Positions 33,183 to 41,564 are shown, numbered from the stretch's first letter. The stretch: DNA of 64,000 bases from Rossellomorea sp. AcN35-11 (GCA_030388825.1 CP128836.1:310001-374000), one strand, 5' to 3'. Numbers and translations: made by a program. Notes: generated by a model not told the origin, from the sequence alone.

Positions 33183-33914
33183 ATGGCAATTTTTTATCAT
33201 GTCTCTACACGCATTAACCATTCGGGTAAGTTTGTACCCCGGGTTCCAGAACACCGGCACCAAGGAGCAGAAGATGATGAAATACCTCGTATCTCTGTAT
33301 CTCCAAGTATTGAAGAATGTTTATCAGCCATTCCCAATGGTGGTTCTTTATTAGATGAGTTAAACGTGAAGCAGAAAGGACTATACCTTATCTTCAAGAT
33401 TGATACAGAGGAGCTAGGCATTGAGGAAAAGGATATCATTGGCCCTCAATACCTCTATGAGAATGATTTGGTAAGGGATGCTGAGAACACCAAAGAACAC
33501 TGGATCATGAAAGAATTCACTGTACCTGACTCGAGCCGCTTCCTTATTAAACTCATAGCATGGGATGAATACGCTCAAGACGTGTTACCTCACTCGATCT
33601 ACAAGATTGCAGAGGAGAAATACGATGGAGATTTCCTCGATGCTTACAGGGATATATACGAAGAGTATGTTCCGTCCTCAGCCATAATTGTAGACCTCTT
33701 TTATTTTCCTGAGGATGTAGAGAAGGGACAAGAAATTGAAATCTATATAGATGAAACAGAAGAGAAAAAGCTGATCAAAAAATTCTTATCAAACCACTAT
33801 CAAGTTGATATAAAGGAAAATTCCTATAGAATACCCTCCTTAACATTCACCATGAAGGAGAAGGCCAACCTAAGGAAACTTTTCTTATACGAACATAGCC
33901 TGGAAGTATCTTGA
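33183..33914 (+). CDS. Hypothetical protein with an ART-fold-like N-terminus
   Basis: A 243-residue protein from ATG 33183 (AAAGGAGTG). The N-terminus reads FYHVSTRI, then FVPRVPE and PRISVSPSIEECLSAIP. Similar YHvS...R-S-S-x4-CL arrangements occur in phage proteins with ADP-ribosyltransferase- or RES-like folds, but I see no clear Glu motif, so this is only a suggestion. The C-terminal 100 residues are acidic and helical with no recognised motif. Confidence 0.65.
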   Translation: MAIFYHVSTRINHSGKFVPRVPEHRHQGAEDDEIPRISVSPSIEECLSAIPNGGSLLDELNVKQKGLYLIFKIDTEELGIEEKDIIGPQYLYENDLVRDAENTKEHWIMKEFTVPDSSRFLIKLIAWDEYAQDVLPHSIYKIAEEKYDGDFLDAYRDIYEEYVPSSAIIVDLFYFPEDVEKGQEIEIYIDETEEKKLIKKFLSNHYQVDIKENSYRIPSLTFTMKEKANLRKLFLYEHSLEVS

Positions 33915-33991
33915 ACAGAATCATCTCAATTCGAGATCGATGGAGCGGGTTACACATTCTAATAAATATCATTGTAGGAGGAGAAATAAAG

Positions 33992-34516
33992 ATGAAATTA
34001 GTAAATGAGAACGTAATGGTTGAATGGGTAGAGCTTGGAGAAGGACTTGACGGTGACTATAACCCAGAGGATCCAACAGATATTGAATTACTCCGCTTCG
34101 ATGTTTCAATTTTAATTGACGGAGAATGGGTTGAGAAAGAAGGTGCGAGTTATTGCACACAATTCCCTGCATATGCGACTGAAAAGCAGAAGATGAAAGG
34201 ATTACAGCTGTTATTAGATCAATTCCATGATGTTTTATCTAGTGACACTGATGTATCGGTTAAGAAACTTGGAGAACGCATGTCCTGGATTAGTTTAGAG
34301 TCCATCTATGATATCAAGAAACTAACCTCATTATTGAACAAGAACCAAAACCTTGTAGATGTGAAACATACAGGATTCAATGCAGATTTTCCTACCTTTC
34401 AAGTCACATTATATGACGGAGTTCAAGAAAGTTGGGAAATTCGAGATGACAATGAAGTTTATTACTATGACCATAACGAGGATGAGTGGAAGCACACCCA
34501 CCGTCTTCCAGCGTAA
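33992..34516 (+). CDS. Hypothetical acidic protein
   Basis: A 174-residue protein from ATG 33992 (GTAGGAGGAGA). Acidic, mixed alpha/beta, no recognised motif. It is followed by an ATCCGCTTCC/GAGGAGCGGG hairpin. Confidence 0.75.
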   Translation: MKLVNENVMVEWVELGEGLDGDYNPEDPTDIELLRFDVSILIDGEWVEKEGASYCTQFPAYATEKQKMKGLQLLLDQFHDVLSSDTDVSVKKLGERMSWISLESIYDIKKLTSLLNKNQNLVDVKHTGFNADFPTFQVTLYDGVQESWEIRDDNEVYYYDHNEDEWKHTHRLPA

Positions 34517-34582
34517 ATAACAAAGTATCCGCTTCCTCTTAAGTAGAGGAGCGGGTCATTCACACAAAAGGGAGCTCAACCA

Positions 34583-34981
34583 ATGACTTTACCAATCGAA
34601 CTTTTTAAAGCAGAAGGAAAAGTAAAGACCATTCGTACATGGAATGAAGAAATCATTATAGTTGTAGAACTAAATAATGGAGAAACCGTATTAGCCAAGG
34701 AGCGCCATATTGAGACACTCATTAAACCAGGAGACAAAGTGATCGGGGACCTTACTGGCCACATCCTTCATATCGATAAAATTAAAGAAGAAATTCCACT
34801 GAACACATTAAAAACCGCTTTTCTCCGGATGATGATGGCAGCAAGAACCGAAGGAATCGAAGTGGACCAGAAGTTTTATGACCTAGAGAGCGAAATCTCT
34901 TCTTCAATAGATTTAGACATCACTGATATGAAAGGTAACTTGGATCACTTGTATGAAGTAATCGAGAGAGCAACTAAATAA
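34583..34981 (+). CDS. Hypothetical protein sharing a C-terminal domain with the 35366 product
   Basis: A 132-residue protein with AAAGGGAGC. Residues 1-65 form a small beta barrel pattern. Residues 75-130 (FLRMMMAARTEGIEVDQ then LDITDMKGNLDHLY) are clearly related to the C-terminus of the 35366 product (AMIYVAYGEGIEL, LDVTDMIDNLENLY). Function unknown. Confidence 0.75.
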   Translation: MTLPIELFKAEGKVKTIRTWNEEIIIVVELNNGETVLAKERHIETLIKPGDKVIGDLTGHILHIDKIKEEIPLNTLKTAFLRMMMAARTEGIEVDQKFYDLESEISSSIDLDITDMKGNLDHLYEVIERATK

Positions 34982-34998
34982 TAAAGGAGACGATACAG

Positions 34999-35262
34999 AT
35001 GAATCAAACTTACATTGCCACTTATAAAAGAGGACCTATCACCGGAAAGCTTTTAGAATTCAAAGCAGCATCCATGGACGAGGCCATTGGCATCGTAAAG
35101 GCTTTTTATCGCCACATACAGGAGAATGGAACAATCATTACGAAGGATGAAAAAAATACGGAACTAGAAGCGTTTGTTTTAGATGAAAAGGATCCAAATA
35201 CGAAACTGACATTTCAATATTTCATCAGAAGAAAAACTCAATCAAAAACAGCAGGCAGATAA
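34999..35262 (+). CDS. Hypothetical small protein
   Basis: An 87-residue protein with AAAGGAGAC, 17 bases after the preceding gene. Beta strand, then helix SMDEAIGIVKAFYRHI, basic tail. Unknown. Confidence 0.7.
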   Translation: MNQTYIATYKRGPITGKLLEFKAASMDEAIGIVKAFYRHIQENGTIITKDEKNTELEAFVLDEKDPNTKLTFQYFIRRKTQSKTAGR

Positions 35263-35365
35263 ACCACTACTAAAGATGAGAACGTAACAGTGATTGACTA
35301 TTTGGTTATTCCAACAAAACGGTCGATCTTTTACCATAAAACCAAAATAACTGGAGGTAACATAT

Positions 35366-36172
35366 ATGAAAAAATTACTTGTAGAGGAACTTAGAAAAAT
35401 CGTAGAACACAACCATAAAAGAATGGCAGCCGCAGACCACGATCAGAACCTGGCAACGAATCTCTATACGATGGAGCATAATGGGATCGATGTATATGAC
35501 TTCTTTGTTGATGAAACCATGAGAGAAAGTGTTGAACCGTTCTCTTATTACCCATTTCACAAATTAAGAAAATTTATCCTCACATCATGGCAGGAGTTAA
35601 ACTCAATTCGTTTCAGCATCCTGGATGATCAAAAAGAAAACTTACCAACCGGCAAAAGTTATGCAGATTTCATAGAGATCCATCCTCAAAGGTTAAGAGA
35701 ATGGAAAGATATCTTATCAGAAGATGGAGTAGGGTTCATAGAAAGAAGCGGCCATGTATTAGACCAGTTCACAGCTTACTTCTCTACAGGAGCATATATG
35801 GACCTGACTCTCCATGATGGGACAGACTCCACATATTGCACCTTATCTTTATATGACTCAATTGGAGATCTGGTAGATGAAAAAGGAATTGAAGTCGAAG
35901 AGCTTGAGGGAAAAACATTTGAGCTAGAAGACGAAGAAGGAATCATATATAGATTAATTCTTTTAGCAGACGTACCCCAAATCACACTACTTACCGCATA
36001 CAAGGCAATGATCTATGTAGCTTATGGTGAAGGCATTGAGTTAAATGATAGATACTGCTACTTGAACAATAGAATCTCTGATGAACACGACCTCGATGTG
36101 ACAGACATGATTGATAACTTAGAGAACCTATACGCTTCCATTACGGTAAAGAATTCTGATTTAATTGAGTGA
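35366..36172 (+). CDS. Hypothetical protein
   Basis: A 268-residue soluble protein with CTGGAGGTAA. Helical, His-rich N-terminus, acidic middle, and a C-terminal ~60-residue domain shared with the 34583 product. It ends the operon; the terminator at 36229 follows. Confidence 0.75.
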   Translation: MKKLLVEELRKIVEHNHKRMAAADHDQNLATNLYTMEHNGIDVYDFFVDETMRESVEPFSYYPFHKLRKFILTSWQELNSIRFSILDDQKENLPTGKSYADFIEIHPQRLREWKDILSEDGVGFIERSGHVLDQFTAYFSTGAYMDLTLHDGTDSTYCTLSLYDSIGDLVDEKGIEVEELEGKTFELEDEEGIIYRLILLADVPQITLLTAYKAMIYVAYGEGIELNDRYCYLNNRISDEHDLDVTDMIDNLENLYASITVKNSDLIE

Positions 36173-36228
36173 CCAGTACTGTTAAAGGAACTGAATATTT
36201 GCTTACCAATTGTTTATCAAACAACCAG

Positions 36229-36270
36229 CCGCTCCCTGCAATCAAGTTCTTCAGGGGAGCGGTTCTTTTA
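36229..36270 (+). terminator. GGAGCGG-family terminator
   Basis: CCGCTCCCTG pairs with CAGGGGAGCGG and is followed by TTCTTTTA. Confidence 0.8.
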
Positions 36271-36308
36271 TATCACACCTTTAAATGATTTAAATAGCAT
36301 TGGTGTGA

Positions 36309-36493
36309 TACAATAAAGCATATACACCTATAATTCATTTAGTTTAATTTCGTCTCCTGGAGGAGAACGCTCATTATTATTAAAAGCATTTTTTGAAAAT
36401 GATTATTGCCGGGCAGCTTGAATGTCGGTGAAAAATAGTCCTTTTCAAGAAGTGCTTTTTTTGCATTTCTAAAACGTATTAGGAGGAGATTAT
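36309..36493 (+). promoter_or_regulatory. Class B structured leader with terminator
   Basis: TG-A-TACAAT (-10 at 36309) is followed by the hairpin TCTCC-TGGA-GGAGA. The long stem AGCATTTTTTGAAAA (36385-36399) pairs with TTTTCAAGAAGTGCT (to 36456), then a T run and GCATTTC. The ribosome binding site AGGAGGAG of the next gene follows. It belongs to the same family as the leaders at 4862, 53922 and 56442. Confidence 0.75.
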
Positions 36494-36877
36494 ATGCAAA
36501 CATCTGCAGAAAGATGGAATTCAATGTCCACAAGCACTAAAGAATGGCTAGATGAAAGGATCTCAAACATTAACAAGTACACACTACCAGAAAACGATAT
36601 GGACGCAACTGCCCCTTGCTTCTTTTGTGGCAAAAACGTTTCCCATATCAATGAAGGTGGAGAGGCCTGGGCTGCTTTAGTGAAAACAGAACAAACTTCA
36701 TCATACGTACTCTATTGCAATACTTCGAAACATTCAGGGCCGGACACGAGTGATCAGGCAGAAGAGGCGCATGATAAAGCACTCTGGTTTGAAGATGGCG
36801 ATTATGACGTTATAGGCTTTCAGGGGCATGAATACACCGCACTTACAAATCCAACCGAAGGCCAGGAGGAAAAATAG
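36494..36877 (+). CDS. Hypothetical protein with CxxC
   Basis: A 127-residue acidic protein with TTAGGAGGAG. CFFCGK near 40 and a possible partner Cys (LYCNTSKH) suggest a metal site. The rest is acidic with many Glu/Asp. Unknown. Confidence 0.7.
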   Translation: MQTSAERWNSMSTSTKEWLDERISNINKYTLPENDMDATAPCFFCGKNVSHINEGGEAWAALVKTEQTSSYVLYCNTSKHSGPDTSDQAEEAHDKALWFEDGDYDVIGFQGHEYTALTNPTEGQEEK

Positions 36878-36952
36878 GATTGAACATTAAAGCAAGAGCC
36901 CCAGGATAAAGTCATCTTGAATCATTCTGTTATAGAAAAAGGAGAGAACGAA

Positions 36953-37156
36953 ATGGACGAAAAGTATGCAAGCGAATTTACAAAGGATTGGGAGTTACTC
37001 TGCAAGGAAGGTTCTGTAGAAGGATGGAAATATACTGACCTTGTAGATTGGAAGGTTAACCACTGCATAAAGGTTGACGGCAAAGTCAAAGCAGTATTAG
37101 ATGAGGATTTAAATCCATATACAGCATTCGAGCTGGCCAAACAGCTATTATCATAA
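36953..37156 (+). CDS. Small protein
   Basis: A 67-residue protein from ATG 36953 (AAAAGGAGAG). Helical ends and a short WKVNHCIKVDGKVKAVLDE strand pair in the middle. Unknown. Confidence 0.6.
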   Translation: MDEKYASEFTKDWELLCKEGSVEGWKYTDLVDWKVNHCIKVDGKVKAVLDEDLNPYTAFELAKQLLS

Positions 37157-37214
37157 TAGTAACTATACGGAACATTCGAGAAATCTAACAGCATATAGCA
37201 TAGGAGTGAGCAGA

Positions 37215-37370
37215 GTGAACATTTATGAGATCACTACTCGGAATGGGAATTTCATCTCTATTGGAGAGAATGAAGCTAACGCTAAAATCACCTTCACGAT
37301 TGAATATCCAAGTGAAAAAATTAGGACCATCAAAGAACATGAAGGAAAAGCAGTAAAAATTTTGAACTGA
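37215..37370 (+). CDS. Small protein
   Basis: A 51-residue protein from GTG 37215 (TAGGAGTGAG). Alternating strands, with NEANAKITFTIEYPSEKIR in the centre. The first repeat of the second array follows directly. Confidence 0.5.
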   Translation: MNIYEITTRNGNFISIGENEANAKITFTIEYPSEKIRTIKEHEGKAVKILN

Positions 37371-37436
37371 ATTATACAATAGCATCAATAAAGATTTTAA
37401 TAGATTCTTGACCAATGTAGCGAAGGAGATGGCACA

Positions 37437-37556
37437 ATGATTATTTTTACCATTATTGGAATAGCCACAGTATATTGTTTTCTTCATATGGTGATATTTG
37501 GTGGCAAAATAAAAGTTTCATTAAATAATCCATTTCGGTTTATTAAGAAGCTGTAA
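37437..37556 (+). CDS. Micro membrane protein
   Basis: A 39-residue peptide from ATG 37437, GAAGGAG from the repeat. One hydrophobic helix (IIFTIIGIATVYCFLHMVIF) and a basic tail. The next repeat starts right after the stop. Confidence 0.5.
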   Translation: MIIFTIIGIATVYCFLHMVIFGGKIKVSLNNPFRFIKKL

Positions 37557-37617
37557 GGCACTATCCGACGAAAGAGTTTAATAGATCCTTGACGAATATA
37601 GCGAAGGAGGCAAAAGA

Positions 37618-37761
37618 ATGAATCCAGACTACGCTTTGTTTGTCTTAAAACAAGAAAAAAGAAAATTGGACGATAAGATTTTAGGAATGAACCTGTTAGA
37701 AGATGAGGGCGAAAAGATAAATGAGCCAACACTAGATATAAACACCAAGTTGGCAGTTTAA
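37618..37761 (+). CDS. Small charged protein, 3' end possibly frameshifted
   Basis: A 47-residue protein from ATG 37618 (GAAGGAGGC). Helical, Lys/Glu-rich. The stop at 37759 is followed in another frame by SLNFAIKILEENQD (to about 37800), which would extend the helix naturally, so a one-base change may have shortened the protein. Confidence 0.5.
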   Translation: MNPDYALFVLKQEKRKLDDKILGMNLLEDEGEKINEPTLDINTKLAV

Positions 37762-37858
37762 ATTTCGCTATTAAAATTCTTGAAGAGAACCAAGATTAAA
37801 TGTCATTCAGATGCAGAAGTTTAATAGATTCTTGACAAAAACTGTGGAGGCGGAGATT

Positions 37859-38005
37859 TTGGATTTTATTTCGAATATGCCCAATGAAAAACTGTTAGAA
37901 GAGTTTGAATGGATGGTGAATAGGATTACTAGCTATAACACCAAAGAACAGACTGAGTATAAAGAAAAGCTAAAAGCTGAAATATTAAAAAGGCTTAATC
38001 AATAA
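37859..38005 (+). CDS. Small helical protein
   Basis: A 48-residue protein from TTG 37859 (GGAGGCGGAG). The apparent start at 37811 only translates the repeat. Amphipathic helices, acidic then basic. Unknown. Confidence 0.5.
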   Translation: MDFISNMPNEKLLEEFEWMVNRITSYNTKEQTEYKEKLKAEILKRLNQ

Positions 38006-38149
38006 TCCCACGAAATATATTAGTAGTTAATCTACACATATCCTGATGGAGAGGAAGATATTGATATGACTAATTCAGAAGGTGTAAATCCAGCGAAAGA
38101 GTTTAATAGGCCCTTGACTCAAATACCGGTACAGAAGGAGTTAATAATA

Positions 38150-38272
38150 ATGACATTCGAACAATATATAGAAGATATGTACGATATTGATTTTAAAGAC
38201 TTTGAGGAAGAATTCAGTGAAGAAGCGAGAAAAAAGATTCACCAAAAGTATTTGGACACTAATTCGAAATGA
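38150..38272 (+). CDS. Micro acidic protein
   Basis: A 40-residue Asp/Glu-rich peptide from ATG 38150 (GAAGGAG in the repeat). The longer frame from 38066 is the translated repeat plus spacer. Confidence 0.5.
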   Translation: MTFEQYIEDMYDIDFKDFEEEFSEEARKKIHQKYLDTNSK

Positions 38273-38355
38273 ATGCGATGAAAGAGCTTAATAAATTCTT
38301 CACACACATTGTGACATAATAGCTAAAATTCTAATTTTATACAGGCGGTGATAAT

Positions 38356-38634
38356 ATGAGAGCAAGAGATTGTAATTGCGAAGAAGTTTATAATTGTTGT
38401 GATTGCGGTGGTCATGATTGTGGGTGTGCTTATTGCTGGTCTTGTAACGCTTGCGAAGCTTGTTTAAATGAAGAAGATGATTTTATTCAGCCACAAATTG
38501 GTCAAAAAGCCACTACCAATGATGGTTTACATGGTGAAATTGTTAGTTTTCAAGGTAACATTGTTGAAGTAAAGTTGGGAAGCGACAAGGTCATTAAGAG
38601 ATACTATCCATCACAAATTGAAAATATATATTGA
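38356..38634 (+). CDS. Cys-rich metal-binding-like protein
   Basis: A 92-residue protein with AGGCGGTGA. Residues 6-36 hold twelve Cys in CNC, CCDCGG, CGCAYC, CNAC and C pairs, with one His. A C-terminal ~45-residue part (GLHGEIVSFQGNIVEVKLG) looks like a KOW/SH3-type barrel. A metal-binding adaptor for nucleic acid or a ribosome-type target is plausible. Unknown family. Confidence 0.65.
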   Translation: MRARDCNCEEVYNCCDCGGHDCGCAYCWSCNACEACLNEEDDFIQPQIGQKATTNDGLHGEIVSFQGNIVEVKLGSDKVIKRYYPSQIENIY

Positions 38635-38719
38635 TAAAATGTTAGATTTTATTCTGCATAGTTCGAAGAAAGAGTTTAATAGATTCTCGACAAAAAAAGC
38701 GACATTGAGAGGTGATTAG

Positions 38720-39064
38720 ATGGTTCCTAAATTCGTAAGAGAACTTTATCGGAAGTACGATAATTTTGACTACTTGAAAGATGATTTAAGAGAAGGATTT
38801 CCTATTGATGAATCTTGGTATCAACAAGTAGTTGTGGCTGTGGATGAATTATCTGAAATAGAATATTTCGGCTTGTCACAAAGGGATTTCGGACTGTTAG
38901 TTACTTACTTTGATGATACCTTTTCAAATGAGGAAAAAGAGGAATTATCACAACACAAGTATGGCGGTTTTATGTCGCCAAAAGAAAAAGTGATGGAAAC
39001 GCTTTTGAATTACTTTAACGAAATTTTTGAGCGTTTTGCGAAAAAATCTGTTAGTTGTTGCTGA
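38720..39064 (+). CDS. Hypothetical acidic protein
   Basis: A 114-residue protein with GAGAGGTGA from the repeat. All-helical, acidic, ending VSCC. Unknown. Confidence 0.65.
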   Translation: MVPKFVRELYRKYDNFDYLKDDLREGFPIDESWYQQVVVAVDELSEIEYFGLSQRDFGLLVTYFDDTFSNEEKEELSQHKYGGFMSPKEKVMETLLNYFNEIFERFAKKSVSCC

Positions 39065-39122
39065 ACTATCCGATGTAAGAGTTTAATAGGTTCTTGACCA
39101 ATGTAGCGAAGGAGTGAAATTC

Positions 39123-39290
39123 GTGGAAGTATATAAATTCTATGACGCATGTTGTCACAAGTGTGGGAATTGGTACACCAGTACATTCAAAGCCTTACAC
39201 GGTTTGAACAAGGATGAAGCGATTAAAGTCATGAAGAAAAACGGTTGGGGAACGGTGGCAGGAAAAACATACTGTAGGAAGTGTCACTGA
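39123..39290 (+). CDS. Small zinc-ribbon protein
   Basis: A 55-residue protein from GTG 39123 (GAAGGAGTG). CCHKCG and YCRKCH form a CxxC-x33-CxxC ribbon around a basic helix. Unknown. Confidence 0.55.
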   Translation: MEVYKFYDACCHKCGNWYTSTFKALHGLNKDEAIKVMKKNGWGTVAGKTYCRKCH

Positions 39291-39359
39291 TGCACAATCC
39301 GACGAAAGAGTTTAAGAGCCTCTTGACCAATACTATGCAACAGAAGTGAGGTAACAACC

Positions 39360-39527
39360 ATGGAAAAGATAAGAATATTATCAACGGATTCAACTAAGAA
39401 CGATGATGTTGTTAAAGCGCTAATAGGGACTACGTGGACTGATTTTAAGAAAAAAGAAGGTTACATCATTATTAATTGTTGTTGCGGTATAAAATTAGAA
39501 AAAGGAGAGTTTGAATACATTCAATAA
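39360..39527 (+). CDS. Small protein with Cys triplet
   Basis: A 55-residue protein from ATG 39360 (GTGAGGTAA). YIIINCCCGIKLEKGEFEYI dominates the C-terminal half. Unknown. Confidence 0.5.
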   Translation: MEKIRILSTDSTKNDDVVKALIGTTWTDFKKKEGYIIINCCCGIKLEKGEFEYIQ

Positions 39528-39742
39528 CTTTAGCAAATCCAACGGATTCACTCCTTGATAAGTAGGGGTTTGAAAATAACGAAACAAGAGTATTTGAATT
39601 AAAAAGAGCAATTATTGAAGACCTTTATAAAGAAAATAACTAATACAAAGGTCGAAAAGATTATCAACCGCTCCTGATTATTTTAATTATGCAGCGGGAT
39701 ATTTTTTATCTAAACAGAAAACACGGACGAAAGGTGATAGCA

Positions 39743-39925
39743 ATGAATGACCATTTAAAGTGGATCCTAGATTACATCGATATAGCAACCAAGCATAAAT
39801 TAAATATCTATGCACACGCAGGACCTTATTCAGTAGAAAAGAAAAAAGGAGAGGTCGTACTAACCTTCCAGGGCAAGCGAATTGATGTACCCTCTGACCA
39901 AACAACCATATTTGATTTTATCTAA
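39743..39925 (+). CDS. Small protein
   Basis: A 60-residue protein from ATG 39743 (GAAAGGTGA). Helix, then strands (YSVEKKKGEVVLTFQGKRI). Unknown. Confidence 0.6.
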   Translation: MNDHLKWILDYIDIATKHKLNIYAHAGPYSVEKKKGEVVLTFQGKRIDVPSDQTTIFDFI

Positions 39926-39955
39926 AAAAAAATACTAGAAATGGAGTAATATACT

Positions 39956-40366
39956 ATGCCCATAACTACCAGTGATGTATTGAAGAAGGCAACAGAATAC
40001 CAAAACGGATGGTTTTTCTCTGACAATATAGGATTATCACAAAAAGTAAATGACCGAGTATTTGTTTATATCCAACCTTTAATAAATGGATTCTCACTTC
40101 AACTCTATCTTAGAGGACAAGGAGGAGGATTTTGCACACTCGAAGTAAGAAACTGTGAACGTAATCTTGACTCTCTTTGGGGTCTTTTTGAATTAGGTGA
40201 ACAATGGCTGCAAGAATATAAGAGTGGAGACATATCCCTTTTAGAGAAAAGTAGCTATCACATCGGAAACCCAAAAGGCATATGGTTCGATGGTAGTAAG
40301 GGTTGGCAAACCTATGACGATATAAGGTCAGAGATAACCCAACACCAGGACAAACAATATGCCTGA
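39956..40366 (+). CDS. Hypothetical protein
   Basis: A 136-residue soluble protein with ATGGAGTAA. Beta-rich centre (VFVYIQPLINGFSLQLYLRG). Overlaps the start of the next gene by 8 bases, so the two are coupled. Confidence 0.7.
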   Translation: MPITTSDVLKKATEYQNGWFFSDNIGLSQKVNDRVFVYIQPLINGFSLQLYLRGQGGGFCTLEVRNCERNLDSLWGLFELGEQWLQEYKSGDISLLEKSSYHIGNPKGIWFDGSKGWQTYDDIRSEITQHQDKQYA

Positions 40367-40952
40367 TAGTATTTTCGATTGCTTCCTAAATCCATCACCA
40401 GAGGAGTTAGAAAGCCAAAGGATTCATGAAGAAAAGCTAAGAGCATTAAGGAAATTAAAGATTGAAACTGCTGTTATGGATAAGCACATAGAGTATTCCC
40501 TTAGAGAGCATAGCCAAAACCAAACAGGGAAGCAAATCAGCCAGAAATTCACGTTGTTTCTATGCACAAAGGAAGGGATTTACGGTGAACCGGATACGTT
40601 AGGGCGTTTAGAATACACAATATACAAAGAGGCAGCATTAGAAGACATCTTCCTCGCTTCTAAGAGTCGGGGCGTTCCAATGGCTGGGTATATGAATAAA
40701 TTGATCCACTTCGATATAGTGGCCATCTACTCTGATTATCGTGGATACGGGTTATCGGAAAAATTAGTTTCCCGCTTCTTCGAGATATATAAAGAGAACT
40801 ATAGTCATTTTCCAATCAGTTTCGAATTCATGACTCCCGTTGCAGAAAAAGTGATCCGAAAAGTTGCTAAAGAAAAACACGTCTCATGTTTTAATGAGCG
40901 ATTGATAAGACGGTTTTTCAATGAAAATGAATCAGGAAGTTCAGGAGAATAA
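40359..40952 (+). CDS. GNAT acetyltransferase-like protein
   Basis: A 197-residue protein. A helical N-terminus (1-60) precedes a GNAT-like core in which IYSDYRGYGLSEKLVSRFFE (126-145) matches the motif A acetyl-CoA pyrophosphate loop (R-x2-G-x-G/A). Strand FDIVAIYS before it and the helix after it fit the fold. The acceptor is unknown. It overlaps the preceding gene and ends before a terminator. Confidence 0.6.
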   Translation: MPDSIFDCFLNPSPEELESQRIHEEKLRALRKLKIETAVMDKHIEYSLREHSQNQTGKQISQKFTLFLCTKEGIYGEPDTLGRLEYTIYKEAALEDIFLASKSRGVPMAGYMNKLIHFDIVAIYSDYRGYGLSEKLVSRFFEIYKENYSHFPISFEFMTPVAEKVIRKVAKEKHVSCFNERLIRRFFNENESGSSGE

Positions 40953-40978
40953 TAAAACCGATTTTAAATCATCAGAGC

Positions 40979-41012
40979 CCGTTTCTCCAATGGAGGAGCG
41001 GGTTCTTTTATG
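40979..41012 (+). terminator. GGAGCGGG-family terminator
   Basis: CCCGTTTCTCC pairs with GGAGGAGCGGG and is followed by TTCTTTTA. Confidence 0.75.
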
Positions 41013-41032
41013 AAATTGACTTCCTGGTGTGA

Positions 41033-41201
41033 TATAATTTTAACAAACACCTTTAATTAAACACCTTTTTCTTTCTTCGCAGAGAGAATCTAACAAAACG
41101 CTCTAATCAAAGCGTTCAAGCTGTGTGCTGCACAGACCATTGAATGTTTTGATTAGGGCTTTTTTTGTTGCTCTAAATCAAAACCAAAAGGAGCGAGTAC
41201 A
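41033..41201 (+). promoter_or_regulatory. Class A structured leader with terminator
   Basis: TG-A-TATAAT (-10 at 41033) is followed by the hairpin TTCTTTCT-TCGC-AGAGAGAA. The stem GCTCTAATCAAA (41100-41111) pairs with TTTGATTAGGGC (41148-41159), with an inner CTGTG/CACAG cap, and is followed by seven T and GTTGCTC. The trailing TTGCTC is also found after the 13253 copy. Confidence 0.78.
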
Positions 41202-41564
41202 TTGAAACAAATCGAAACGGAAGTATGGGTCCCGAACCCTGAGAATTCTCCATTCATGATGACAGAGAGAGTAAAAACGTACAAAGAGGTATATCAAGAG
41301 CTAAGTGAAGTATTAAAGAAAGAAGGAGTTTACGATGAACTAGATTACTTCTCCAACATGATGAGGAGGGAAGACAGCGAGTTTTCTACTACTTATCGAT
41401 GGATCGCATGCTTCGCAGTCGAAGGAGGAAACGAAGGACATTACATCCACATCGAAACCATCTCTGAGGGCGGCAATGAACTTATTTACTTAGGCAAGAC
41501 ATTCATGGGGTTAGAACACGCTCTTAAGGTGTCAAACATCTGCACTCAAGCTTTTTATAGATAA
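41202..41564 (+). CDS. Hypothetical protein
   Basis: A 120-residue acidic protein from TTG 41202 (AAAAGGAGCGAG). Helical first half, then strands (YRWIACFAVEGG, HYIHIETISEGG). Unknown. Confidence 0.7.
   Translation: MKQIETEVWVPNPENSPFMMTERVKTYKEVYQELSEVLKKEGVYDELDYFSNMMRREDSEFSTTYRWIACFAVEGGNEGHYIHIETISEGGNELIYLGKTFMGLEHALKVSNICTQAFYR

Larger units (their letters stand above)
37376..39358 (+). repeat. Array of ~8 intergenic repeats carrying ribosome binding sites (second cluster)
   Basis: The same ~50-bp unit as in the 22.9-28.4 kb array. Copies begin near 37376, 37557, 37808, 38087, 38274, 38658, 39061 and 39291. The copies at 37557 and 39061 are among the best matches (TATCCGACGAAAGAGTTTAA and TAGCGAAGGAG). 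In the 38658 copy TTCTC faces GAGAG instead of TTCTT facing AAGGA, a paired change. Confidence 0.85.

Noticed and set aside
22954..39358. Promoter reading of TTGAC in the repeat units
   Set aside because: TTGAC resembles a -35 box, but the Shine-Dalgarno and start codon follow within 15-25 bases, leaving no room for a -10 and a transcript start upstream of the gene.
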